Part shown: piece by piece, positions 7,947-15,322 of the stretch
Layout: every line of letters starts with the position of its first letter
Numbering within the stretch: position 1 is the first letter of the stretch
Source: RUG14186 sp964644555
Lineage (GTDB): Bacteria; Bacillota; Clostridia; Eubacteriales; Anaerofustaceae
Direction: 5' to 3'
DNA length: 19,318 nucleotides
Assembly: GCA_964644555.1 (NCBI GenBank)
Contig: CAZXWI010000023.1
Location: 1-19,318 of the forward strand
Made by a program: the position numbers and the translations under genes
The notes under the pieces: model-generated
Seen by the model: only the letters and a program-made list of their open reading frames with translations
Databases searched by the model: none
Told to the model about the DNA's origin: nothing

Positions 7947-7980
7947 AAAGAGTGGTGAACTTTCCACTTCGCCACTCTTT
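7947..7980 (+). terminator. Probable terminator or attenuator between amidohydrolase and MATE genes
   Basis: AAAGAGTGGTGAA (7947-7959) pairs with TTCGCCACTCTTT (7968-7980), 13 bp with one G-U, over an 8-base loop. The U-tract is short (the stem itself ends in TTT). The AAGGAGA ribosome site of the next gene begins three bases later, so it could also be a leaky attenuator. Confidence 0.6.
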
Positions 7981-7992
7981 ATAAGGAGAACG

Positions 7993-9375
7993 ATGAAAAG
8001 CAGGAATGATAAAACACTTAATTTGACAAAAGACCCTGTAGCTCCTTCTATAATCAAGTTCACTCTTCCTCTTATGTGGGGCAATTTGTTCCAACAGCTT
8101 TACAATGTTGTCGATTCGCTTATAGTCGGTAACTTTGTGGGCAAAGAGGCTTTGGCTGCGGTTACATCCTCAAGTGCGTTGATTTTTTTGATGGTCGGTT
8201 TCTTTAACGGCTTATTTACCGGAACTAGCGTTGTAATAGCTCGCAGATACGGAGCAAAAGATTACGACAAAGTGAATATTGCCGTACACACCTCATTGGG
8301 ATTTTCATTGATATGCGGAATTTTCCTTACCGTATTGGGAAGTATTTTTACCCCACTTTTATTAAAACTTATGAATACGCCGGAATCTGTAATGGCAGAT
8401 TCCATAACATATTTCAGGATTTATTTCTTCGGCGTAATTTTTGTGGTATTGTATAATACCGCAAACAGCATTTTCAGAGCAATAGGCGACAGCAAAAGCC
8501 CTTTAACTTTCCTTATTATATCTTCGGTTTGCAATGTGGTATTCGATTTGATATTTGTTGCGGTATTTGATTTCGGAGTTGGCGGTGCTGCTTTTGCTAC
8601 GGTTATTTCTCAGGGAATAAGTGTGCTGTTCTCGTTTTATAAATTGTTAAAATCCGATGAATGTTACGCTGTAAAGCTAAGTAAGATAAGAGTTGATAGA
8701 CCAACCCTCAAAGAACTTCTTCAAATGGGTATCCCAACAGGCATACAAAACTCCGTAACGGGAATATCTCATGTATTTATGGTAAGCTTTATCAATAATT
8801 ACGGTGCGGCTGTTATAGCGGGATTCGGCACATTCAGAAAAGTTCAGCAATTCTTGTTCGTGCCGTTTAACGCAGTGGGCTTGACTATGTCCACATATGT
8901 TGGGCAAAACATAGGAGCAAAGGAGTACCAAAGAGCCAAGAAAGGTGCTATATTCGGATTGGTTCTGGAAATGGTTTTGGCAGAACTTGCAGGCATTATG
9001 CTCTTTTTCAATGCAGATATATTCATAAAACTATTTAACCAAGATCCGGAGGTTTTATTATCCGGAGCAAGGTGCGCTCATATATGTGCTTTGGCATTTT
9101 TCCTTATGGCATTTTCGAATTGTGCCGCAGGTATATTGCAAGGCTATGGCAAACCGGTAGTATCCATGAGTGTTTCTTTGGGAAGCTGGTGCTTGTTTAG
9201 GGTTCTTTACTTATATATTGCGGAATCAATTTTTCCGGGTTATGAAACCGTAGCTGCGGCTTATCCGGTTTCATGGGCATTAAGTTCGCTTATATACGCA
9301 ATATATTTATTTAATAAAAACGGATTTTTCGGTAGAAATTCAAAACTTAATGATAATCTGAAAGGAGAAATATAA
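7993..9375 (+). CDS. MATE-family efflux transporter, copy 1
   Basis: 460 residues, normal MATE length, with about 12 hydrophobic segments. The N-terminus shows the typical P-x-x-W-G-x-x-x-Q-Q-L-Y-N-V-V-D-S segment (about 26-42) and G-N-F-V-G-x-E-A-L-A-A-V-T-S, seen in MepA/NorM-type exporters. The second half repeats the fold around G-I-P-T-G-I-Q-N-S-V. Such proteins expel cationic drugs or metabolites by sodium or proton antiport. ATG is preceded by AAGGAGA. The next gene starts one base after this stop, so the two are co-translated. The substrate is unknown; context with redox enzymes and an amidohydrolase suggests export of an organic compound or by-product. Confidence 0.9.
   Translation: MKSRNDKTLNLTKDPVAPSIIKFTLPLMWGNLFQQLYNVVDSLIVGNFVGKEALAAVTSSSALIFLMVGFFNGLFTGTSVVIARRYGAKDYDKVNIAVHTSLGFSLICGIFLTVLGSIFTPLLLKLMNTPESVMADSITYFRIYFFGVIFVVLYNTANSIFRAIGDSKSPLTFLIISSVCNVVFDLIFVAVFDFGVGGAAFATVISQGISVLFSFYKLLKSDECYAVKLSKIRVDRPTLKELLQMGIPTGIQNSVTGISHVFMVSFINNYGAAVIAGFGTFRKVQQFLFVPFNAVGLTMSTYVGQNIGAKEYQRAKKGAIFGLVLEMVLAELAGIMLFFNADIFIKLFNQDPEVLLSGARCAHICALAFFLMAFSNCAAGILQGYGKPVVSMSVSLGSWCLFRVLYLYIAESIFPGYETVAAAYPVSWALSSLIYAIYLFNKNGFFGRNSKLNDNLKGEI
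9361..9367 (+). promoter_or_regulatory. Ribosome binding site supporting the TTG start of the second MATE gene
   Basis: AAAGGAG lies nine bases before TTG at 9377. The first in-frame ATG (9407) has no Shine-Dalgarno sequence near it and would remove the conserved N-terminal leader, so TTG is preferred. Confidence 0.65.
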
Positions 9376-9376
9376 T

Positions 9377-10738
9377 TTGGGGAAACAGAAAACTCAAGCA
9401 ATCGACATGACTCAAGGCTCTATCAGTTCCAACATTATAAGGTTTGCGATTCCGCTTGTTTGGGGAACGCTTCTTCAGCAGCTTTATAATGTTGTAGACT
9501 CATTGGTCGTAGGTAATTTCGTCGGCAAAGAAGCTTTGGCGGCGGTTACATCGGCAGGAAGCTTGGTATTTTTGATGATAGGCTTTTTCAACGGCTTATT
9601 TATGGGTGCGGGGGTAGTCATCTCACAATATTTCGGAGCAAAAAACGAAGAAAGACTCAAAAAAACTGTGCATACTGCCATAGGCTTTGCACTTATTGCA
9701 GGGGTTGCTTTGACGATTTTAGGAAGCATCTTCACTCCGCATTTATTAAAGCTTATCCATGTGCCGGAAGATGTTATGCCGGATTCGCTGGTGTATTTCA
9801 GAATATATTTCTATGGAGTAATAGCAGTTGTATTGTACAACACGGCAAGCGGCATATATCAGGCAGTCGGCGACAGCAAACATCTGTTGGTGTTTTTGCT
9901 TATAAGCTCGGTTTTAAATATTGCTTTGGATTTACTCTTCGTTGCTGTGTTTGACATGGGCGTTGGGGGAGCAGCTTGGGCAACCACAATTTCTCAATTC
10001 GTCAGCGCTATACTTTCAATGATAGTGCTTTTCAAAACAAAAGAAGTATACAAAGTGTCGGTAAAAGAGATAACCATAGAAAAACAAGCACTTTCGGAAA
10101 TTCTCAAAATGGGTGTTCCTGCAGGTATACAAAACTCTGTTACATCGCTTTCTCATGTGTTTATTCAATCATCTGTCAATGTGTTCGGTTCGGCTGCTAT
10201 TGCAGGTAACGGTGCTTACGGCAAGATTGAGCAATTTGCCATAATTCCGCTAAGTTGCATAGGAAATGCCATGGCAACTTTCATAGGGCAGAATGTGGGA
10301 GCTAAGGAATACGACAGAGCCAAGAAAGGCGTTAAGTTCGGAATAAGCATGCAAATAATTTTGTCGGAAATAATAGGAATCGCAGTATTTGTTTTTGCAC
10401 CTTGGCTAATAAAGATGTTTAATTCCGATCCGGAAGTAATTACAATGGGTGTATATTGTGCAAGAATAAGAGGTTTGTTCTACTTCCTGCTGGCATTTTC
10501 GAACTGCGTTGCCGGAATTATGCGAGGGGCAGGCAAAGCCGTTGTATCAATGAATGTGTCGTTGATATGCTGGTGCATCATTCGTGTGGGCATAATCTAT
10601 GTTTTGACATTATTCGTAAATGAAATATGGGTAGTTCATGCGGCATTCCCCATTACTTGGCTTTTAAGCACCATAGTATATGCGATTTATTTGATAAAGG
10701 GGGATTGGCTTTACGGATACCAAAGTAAAAAGCAGTAA
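9377..10738 (+). CDS. MATE-family efflux transporter, copy 2
   Basis: 453 residues from a TTG start one base after the previous stop. It is a clear paralogue of copy 1: shared P-L-V-W-G-x-L-L-Q-Q-L-Y-N-V-V-D-S, G-N-F-V-G-K-E-A-L-A-A-V-T-S, F-F-N-G-L-F and D-M-G-V-G-G-A-A blocks, with about 12 membrane segments. The two adjacent, divergent copies may pair as heterodimers or have different substrate ranges, although MATE proteins usually act as monomers. Its TAA overlaps an ATG (TAATG) that is the expected start of the third copy, which points to translational coupling before that gene broke. Confidence 0.88.
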   Translation: MGKQKTQAIDMTQGSISSNIIRFAIPLVWGTLLQQLYNVVDSLVVGNFVGKEALAAVTSAGSLVFLMIGFFNGLFMGAGVVISQYFGAKNEERLKKTVHTAIGFALIAGVALTILGSIFTPHLLKLIHVPEDVMPDSLVYFRIYFYGVIAVVLYNTASGIYQAVGDSKHLLVFLLISSVLNIALDLLFVAVFDMGVGGAAWATTISQFVSAILSMIVLFKTKEVYKVSVKEITIEKQALSEILKMGVPAGIQNSVTSLSHVFIQSSVNVFGSAAIAGNGAYGKIEQFAIIPLSCIGNAMATFIGQNVGAKEYDRAKKGVKFGISMQIILSEIIGIAVFVFAPWLIKMFNSDPEVITMGVYCARIRGLFYFLLAFSNCVAGIMRGAGKAVVSMNVSLICWCIIRVGIIYVLTLFVNEIWVVHAAFPITWLLSTIVYAIYLIKGDWLYGYQSKKQ

Positions 10739-12118
10739 TGTTTTAATTGATGAAAACAGTAATTTAACTAAAAACATCTTGCGTTTGGTTTGGCCTATCC
10801 TTGTGGAGCAGGTTTTGACCACATTGATAAGTTATGCCGACACGGCTATGGTTGGGGCTTTAGGGGCAAATGCCACAGCTGCCGTAACCATAAGCAATTC
10901 CGCAGTGCTTCTTTTAAACGGAATAATCAGCGGACTCAGCATGGGAATAACCACATTTGTTTCAAGAGCCGTAGGCTCGGCGATACAGAGCAGGTAAAAA
11001 GGGTAATTCGTCATGCAGTGTTCGGAATATTCGTTTTTGGTATTCCCATATGTATACTCAATATTTCCTTGTATCGAATGATACCGATTTGGCTCGGAGC
11101 CGCTCCCGAAATACTTCATGATGCATCGATGTACAATTTATTTACGGCATTCGGTCGAATATTTATGCTTTCGGGACTTGTGCTTAACGGTGCATTCAGA
11201 GGATACGGGGATCCTAAGACGACCTTGAAAGTAAATATGATAACGAATGTTGTCAATGTCATATTTAATTTCTTTCTTATATATCAAACAAGAGTCATTA
11301 CCGTATTCGGAATATCATTTACGGTTTTCGGTGCAGGGCTCGGGGTGTCGGGTGCGGCTATTGCCACTGCCATAGGTATGGTTTGCGGCGGTGTCTACGC
11401 ATTCGGCGTTATAATGAACAAGAAAAATAAATATTGCATAAAATTAAGAGAATGCTTCAAGGTTGATAAATCACTTGCGAAAAATATTTTGTCGGTAAGC
11501 TTTCCTTCGATGATGGAAAGGGTGTTTATGTCATCATCGGGGCTGTTTGTAACAAGCAGTATAGCACTCTTGGGTACGACTGCGGTTGCCGCAAACAGTT
11601 TAAGCTTAACTGCGGAGTCTCTTTCGTATATGCCGGGATATTCTTTCGGAATTGCCATAAATACTTTGATAGGGCAGTCGCTCGGAGCAGGTAAACCCGA
11701 TTTGGCGGTTAGATACATTAAAAGGACTCTTGTGTTGTCTACAATAGCCATGACTCTTTCGGGAATAGGACTGTTTGTATTTTCCGAGCCGATAATCAGC
11801 GTTTTTACGCCCGATAACGAAGTTATATATATTGCATCAAATTGCCTTAGAATACTTGCTCTCATTCAGCCGATACAGATGGCGGCATGGATTTTTTCGG
11901 GTGTTCTCAGAGGTTCGGGGGATACGAAAAGCGTGTTTTACATTAATGCAGCCACAAATTGGGGCATTAGAACCTTGGGTTCTGTTGTAGCAATAAAATA
12001 CTTGCACTTCGGAATATATTCAGCACAGGTATTTTTATGCGTGGAAATTACCGCCAGATTGATATGTATGTATCTACGCTACAGAACCGATAAATGGAAA
12101 CATATTTCCTTATCATAA
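10738..12118 (+). pseudogene. MATE-family efflux transporter, copy 3, frameshifted twice
   Basis: The MATE protein can be followed across two frames. From about 10746 one frame reads N-L-T-K-N-I-L-R-L-V-W-P-I-L-V-E-Q, normal MATE N-terminus, to A-V-G-S near 10979. The protein then continues in another frame as G-D-T-E-Q-V-K-R to the stop at 12118. Restoring one G in the GG run at 10979-10980 joins them. The first frame also has no proper start: restoring one T in TTTT (10741-10744) puts it in frame with the ATG at 10738 that overlaps the previous stop. With both bases restored the gene encodes 460 residues, exactly the family length. Both lesions are one-base losses in short runs. Either the gene is decaying, or these are sequencing errors. 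It is less similar to copies 1 and 2 than they are to each other. Confidence 0.8.
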
Positions 12119-12129
12119 ATTAAGTCTAT

Positions 12130-12164
12130 ATGCATTTTAGTTATATTATATAACCAAAATGCAT
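12130..12164 (+). promoter_or_regulatory. Long inverted repeat, candidate operator, upstream of the redox operon
   Basis: ATGCATTTTAGTTATA (12130-12145) and TATAACCAAAATGCAT (12149-12164) are complementary at 15 of 16 positions around a 3-base centre. A further ATGCAT follows at 12180-12185, and TATAAT at 12191-12196 is a possible -10. The size and symmetry fit a dimeric repressor site; as RNA it would be a weak AU-rich hairpin without a good U-tract. Confidence 0.5.
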
Positions 12165-12216
12165 TATTATGAATGAAATATGCATGATATTATAATATTA
12201 AAACAGGAGGATTAAG

Positions 12217-12699
12217 ATGAAAAAGAATTTGATAGTTTACTACTCGTGGGCAAATCACACTAAGACACTTGCCGAATACATTCGTGAATTTGCAGGCGGT
12301 GATATGCTCGAACTTATTATGAAAGAACCTTATTGCGACGATTACGACAAAGTTTTGGCAAGATCTCAAAACGAACTTGAAAACAACATCGATGTGGAGG
12401 TTATAAATCTTCCCGATAATATCGATGAATATGACAATATTTTCATCGGTTCACCGAACTGGTTCAACACTTATGCATTGCCCGTACTTTCGTTTTGCAA
12501 AAAATACGATTTTACGAACAAAACTGTTATTCCTTTCTGCGCTCACGGAAGTAAAGGATGTGAGAAAGTCAATGCCGATATAGTTGCGGCTTGCAAAGGT
12601 GCTAACTCATTGGGCGGATTCGGCACATTCGGAAAAGAGATGAACGAAAATACCAAAGACGATGTTTTATCTTGGCTCAAAGGTGAAAATTTAGTTTAG
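12217..12699 (+). CDS. Flavodoxin-family protein
   Basis: 160 residues, typical flavodoxin length. It starts K-N-L-I-V-Y-Y-S-W-A-N-H-T-K (3-16), strand one plus the FMN phosphate loop in the Y-S-x-x-x-x-T variant. The F-I-G-S-P-N-W-F-N-T motif (76-85) is the second FMN-binding loop with an aromatic residue to stack on the isoalloxazine ring. It is likely a soluble one- or two-electron carrier, or a small flavin oxidoreductase. ATG follows AGGAGG by a few bases. It is the first gene of the operon and plausibly passes electrons to or from the flavoprotein and the AKR-ferredoxin downstream; that pairing is inferred from position only. Confidence 0.87.
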   Translation: MKKNLIVYYSWANHTKTLAEYIREFAGGDMLELIMKEPYCDDYDKVLARSQNELENNIDVEVINLPDNIDEYDNIFIGSPNWFNTYALPVLSFCKKYDFTNKTVIPFCAHGSKGCEKVNADIVAACKGANSLGGFGTFGKEMNENTKDDVLSWLKGENLV

Positions 12700-12722
12700 A
12701 TTAAATCAATTCGGAGGCAGAT

Positions 12723-13457
12723 ATGGATAGACCTTATGTGATATGCTTTATGCTCAGCTCCGTTGACGGAAAAATAACCGGAGATTTTATGAGGTGCGAT
12801 TCGACCAAAAATTTGACGGACGATATGGCAAAAATACGAAACAGCTATAATTCGGACGCCACCCTCTACGGTACTACCACCATGTATCAAACATATGCCG
12901 AGGGAGTATTGGAAAATGTGCCTAAAAGAAACAAAACCTATCCCAGAGAAGATTATATTGCTCAAAGCGATGTGCATGATTTTATCATTGCCGTAGACAG
13001 TGAGGGGATAATTGCTTATAATGATAAATACATACAAAAAAGAAATCGCCCCCGTAAGCATGTAATAGAAATACTATCCGATAAGGTTTCTGACGATTAT
13101 ATTGCTTACTTACGAGATTTGGATATTTCCTACATTTTTGCAGGGGAGGACAGCCTTGATTGTAAGCTGGCACTGAAAAAATTAAAGGAATTGTTCGGAA
13201 TTGAGAAAATACTTATGTGCGGAGGCGGATATGTAAACTGGTCATTCTTGCAGGAGGGTATGTTTGACGAATTAAGCCTTATAATATCGCCCTCAGCCGA
13301 TGGGAACCACGAAGCCGTAAGCGTATTCGAAAAAATGGATTTTCTACCTGAGTGCGCTCCTGCCGAATTTAAGCTTAAAAATGTGAGCAGAATCGGTGAG
13401 GACGGTATATGGCTTGAATATGCATTAAAAAGAGAGGGAGAAAAAAGTAATGGCTAA
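12723..13457 (+). CDS. RibD C-terminal / dihydrofolate reductase-like NADPH reductase
   Basis: 244 residues. The N-terminus has S-S-V-D-G-K-I-T-G (12-20), the S-x-D-G-K motif of RibD reductase domains. It continues with Y-G-T-T-T-M (48-53) and C-G-G-G-Y-V-N-W-S-F-L (160-170), equivalent to the E-G-G-x-x-L nucleotide-binding region, then D-E-L-S-L-I-I-S-P (about 177-185). The deaminase half of a true RibD is absent, and no other riboflavin genes are nearby, so biosynthesis of riboflavin is not implied. Stand-alone members reduce varied substrates with NADPH; the reaction here is unknown. GGAGG precedes ATG. It overlaps the next gene by 8 bases, indicating coupled translation. Confidence 0.83.
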   Translation: MDRPYVICFMLSSVDGKITGDFMRCDSTKNLTDDMAKIRNSYNSDATLYGTTTMYQTYAEGVLENVPKRNKTYPREDYIAQSDVHDFIIAVDSEGIIAYNDKYIQKRNRPRKHVIEILSDKVSDDYIAYLRDLDISYIFAGEDSLDCKLALKKLKELFGIEKILMCGGGYVNWSFLQEGMFDELSLIISPSADGNHEAVSVFEKMDFLPECAPAEFKLKNVSRIGEDGIWLEYALKREGEKSNG

Positions 13458-13986
13458 AAAGGTACTTATAATAAACGCAAGCCCTCGCCACGGCGGAAAT
13501 GGAGAGAGTTTGTGCGCTCAATTTGAAAAGGGTGCTGTTAATGCAGGGCATGAAGTTGAAAATGTGTATTTGCAGGGCCTTAATATTGCACCTTGTCTTG
13601 CCTGCTATGCATGCAGAAAAGATGAAATGGTATGTGTGCAAAAAGACGATATGACTCTTCTTTTGGATAAATTGGTAAATGCCGATGTAATAGTATTGTC
13701 CACTCCGGTATATTATTATTCCATGAGCGGACAGCTTAAAGTGATGATAGACAGAACCCTTTCAAGGGGCAAAGAGATTGCAAATAAAGATTTTTACTTT
13801 ATGGCAACCGCTGCTTGTGAAAAAGAGGCTATGGAACGCACGATAGACGCTATGAGAGGCTTTACCGACTGCCTGCCGAACGCCAAGGTTAAGGGTGTGG
13901 TATACGGTGAAAAGGCTTGGCAAAAGGGAGAAATATTATATAGTCAGTCAATGACTCAGGCATATAATTTCGGACTTAACTCATAA
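13450..13986 (+). CDS. NADPH-dependent FMN reductase / iron-sulfur flavoprotein-like oxidoreductase
   Basis: 178 residues with a flavodoxin-like fold. N-A-S-P-R-H-G-G-N-G-E (9-19) is the FMN phosphate loop; S-T-P-V-Y-Y-Y-S-M-S-G-Q-L-K (84-97) and I-D-R are characteristic of the NADPH_FMN_red group. Between them lie C49, C52, C55 and C62 (C-x2-C-x2-C-x6-C), the compact cysteine motif of iron-sulfur flavoproteins such as methanogen Isf, so a [4Fe-4S] cluster next to FMN is possible. Many relatives keep only some cysteines; here all four are present. It starts inside the end of the RibD-like gene and is followed after 9 bases by the AKR-ferredoxin gene. A role relaying electrons between flavodoxin or ferredoxin and a substrate is inferred. 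Confidence 0.85.
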   Translation: MAKKVLIINASPRHGGNGESLCAQFEKGAVNAGHEVENVYLQGLNIAPCLACYACRKDEMVCVQKDDMTLLLDKLVNADVIVLSTPVYYYSMSGQLKVMIDRTLSRGKEIANKDFYFMATAACEKEAMERTIDAMRGFTDCLPNAKVKGVVYGEKAWQKGEILYSQSMTQAYNFGLNS

Positions 13987-13995
13987 GGAGGAAAT

Positions 13996-15150
13996 ATGTT
14001 ATATAATAAGTTATCGAATTCGGATATAAAAGTCAGTGCATTGGGAATGGGCTGTGAATACGTTTGGCACGCAAGCGAAAAAGAAGTTAATGATTTGGTA
14101 AGCGCCGCAGTAAATGCGGGAATCAATTATTTTGACATATTTGTGGCAACGCCATCAACTCGCCGCTACTACGGAAATGCATTAAAGCCCGTAAGGGATA
14201 AGGTGGTGCTTGCCGCTCATTTGGGTGCTGCCGAATTTGATAATCAATATGCCAAAACCAGAGATTTAGCTTTATGCAAGAAATTCTTGGATGAGTTTTA
14301 CGAAAATTTGCAAACGGATTATATCGATGTATTGTTCTTGCATAATACAGACGAAGAAGATGATTATAATAAAATAATGAATGAGGGTATGTATGATTAT
14401 GCGCTCAAGCTCAAAAACGAGGGCAAAGTAGGGCTTATAGGAATCAGTACGCACAATACCCAAATTGCCATGAAAGCAGTTGCAAGCGGAAAAATACAGG
14501 TACTGATGTTTCCGGTAAATCCGCTGTTTAATATGCTGCCGCAGGATATAGGTGACTCTAAGATGAAAGGCAGAAAAGTCAAAGAGATGAGCGAAGAAGA
14601 AAAAGCCGCCTATCCGAGCAAGCAGGAGCTTTATGATTTGTGCAAAGAAAAGGGAGTTTCCATCGTGGCTATGAAACCTTTTGCCGCAGGAAATATTCTA
14701 AAAGACCATGAGGAAGGCAGATTAAAGGGGCTACTCAATTTAACCCCTGTGCAATGCATAAGCTATATTTTATCCATTTCCGAAGTCTCTTGCCCCGTTC
14801 CCGGATTTAAGAATGTAGATGAATTAAATCAATCCCTTAAATACTTTGAGGCAACGGATGAAGAAAAGGATTTCAGCGAGATAAACGATAGCTTGGTTGC
14901 TAAATTCGAAAAGACTTGTATGTATTGCAACCACTGCCAGCCCTGCCCGAGCGGCTTGGATATTGCTCAAATAACAAAGCTTGCCGACATGGCGCAAAAC
15001 GAGATGAGCGAAGATATAAAACAAAGCTACTATTCACTTAGAGTAAAGGCAGAAGAGTGTATTGAATGCTCTTTATGCACGGAGAGATGTCCTTTTGGGA
15101 TAGATGCTCAATTAAATATTCAAAGAGCAAAAGATATATTCGCTTGTTAA
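13996..15150 (+). CDS. Aldo/keto reductase-fold protein with C-terminal two-cluster ferredoxin domain (partly degenerate tetrad)
   Basis: 384 residues: AKR barrel, then cysteines C308, C311, C314, C317 and C355, C358, C361, C365 followed by Pro, two [4Fe-4S] sites. Asp47 (YFDIF) and His116 (LFLHNTD) of the AKR tetrad are kept, but the Tyr place has Ala51 and the Lys place has His75 (LAAHLG). A Tyr pair at 58-59 (RRYYG) might substitute structurally. The His-for-Lys change and the CxxCxxCQPC first cluster are shared with the gene at 4209, so the two form one subfamily distinct from the gene at 5476. AAGGAGGAA precedes ATG. Last gene of the flavoprotein operon; a strong terminator follows. Confidence 0.84.
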   Translation: MLYNKLSNSDIKVSALGMGCEYVWHASEKEVNDLVSAAVNAGINYFDIFVATPSTRRYYGNALKPVRDKVVLAAHLGAAEFDNQYAKTRDLALCKKFLDEFYENLQTDYIDVLFLHNTDEEDDYNKIMNEGMYDYALKLKNEGKVGLIGISTHNTQIAMKAVASGKIQVLMFPVNPLFNMLPQDIGDSKMKGRKVKEMSEEEKAAYPSKQELYDLCKEKGVSIVAMKPFAAGNILKDHEEGRLKGLLNLTPVQCISYILSISEVSCPVPGFKNVDELNQSLKYFEATDEEKDFSEINDSLVAKFEKTCMYCNHCQPCPSGLDIAQITKLADMAQNEMSEDIKQSYYSLRVKAEECIECSLCTERCPFGIDAQLNIQRAKDIFAC

Positions 15151-15156
15151 TTAAAT

Positions 15157-15212
15157 ACTACCTTAAACGATGTGCCTGGTTTGACAGAAATCGTTTAAGG
15201 TGGTGTTTTTTT
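15157..15212 (+). terminator. Strong rho-independent terminator after the redox operon
   Basis: ACTACCTTAAACGAT (15157-15171) pairs with ATCGTTTAAGGTGGT (15190-15204), 15 bp with one G-U, over an 18-base loop. It is followed by G and seven T. Confidence 0.9.
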
Positions 15213-15261
15213 GTAAAAAAATAATTATAAATGAAAGTGATATTTTATAAAAAATAGGCAT

Positions 15262-15290
15262 TTGAAGAATTAAATCCGAAGATATATTAT
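15262..15290 (+). promoter_or_regulatory. Promoter for the M20 peptidase gene
   Basis: TTGAAG (15262-15267) and TATTAT (15285-15290) are 17 bases apart, with AT-rich sequence around. Transcription would begin near 15297, shortly before AGGAGG (15311-15316) and ATG 15323. The terminator just upstream makes a promoter here necessary. Confidence 0.6.
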
Positions 15291-15322
15291 ATTCATATAT
15301 ATTACTGTTTAGGAGGACCCTT

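Noticed and set aside
10790..10981. N-terminal part of a 442-codon open frame reaching the end of the third MATE gene
   Set aside because: Translation before about 10982 is Cys/His/Arg-rich and lacks MATE features, while another frame over the same bases gives a perfect MATE N-terminus; it is the wrong frame upstream of a lesion.
10965..10995. Programmed -1 frameshifting in the third MATE gene
   Set aside because: No X-XXY-YYZ slippery heptamer is present at the junction and the gene has a second lesion at its start, so mutation or sequencing error is more likely.
11395..11865. 156-codon open frame on the minus strand
   Set aside because: Lies fully antisense to the MATE coding frame, has no ribosome site and no recognisable domain.
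12723..13457. Riboflavin biosynthesis gene ribD
   Set aside because: Only the reductase-like domain is present, with no deaminase domain and no other rib genes around.
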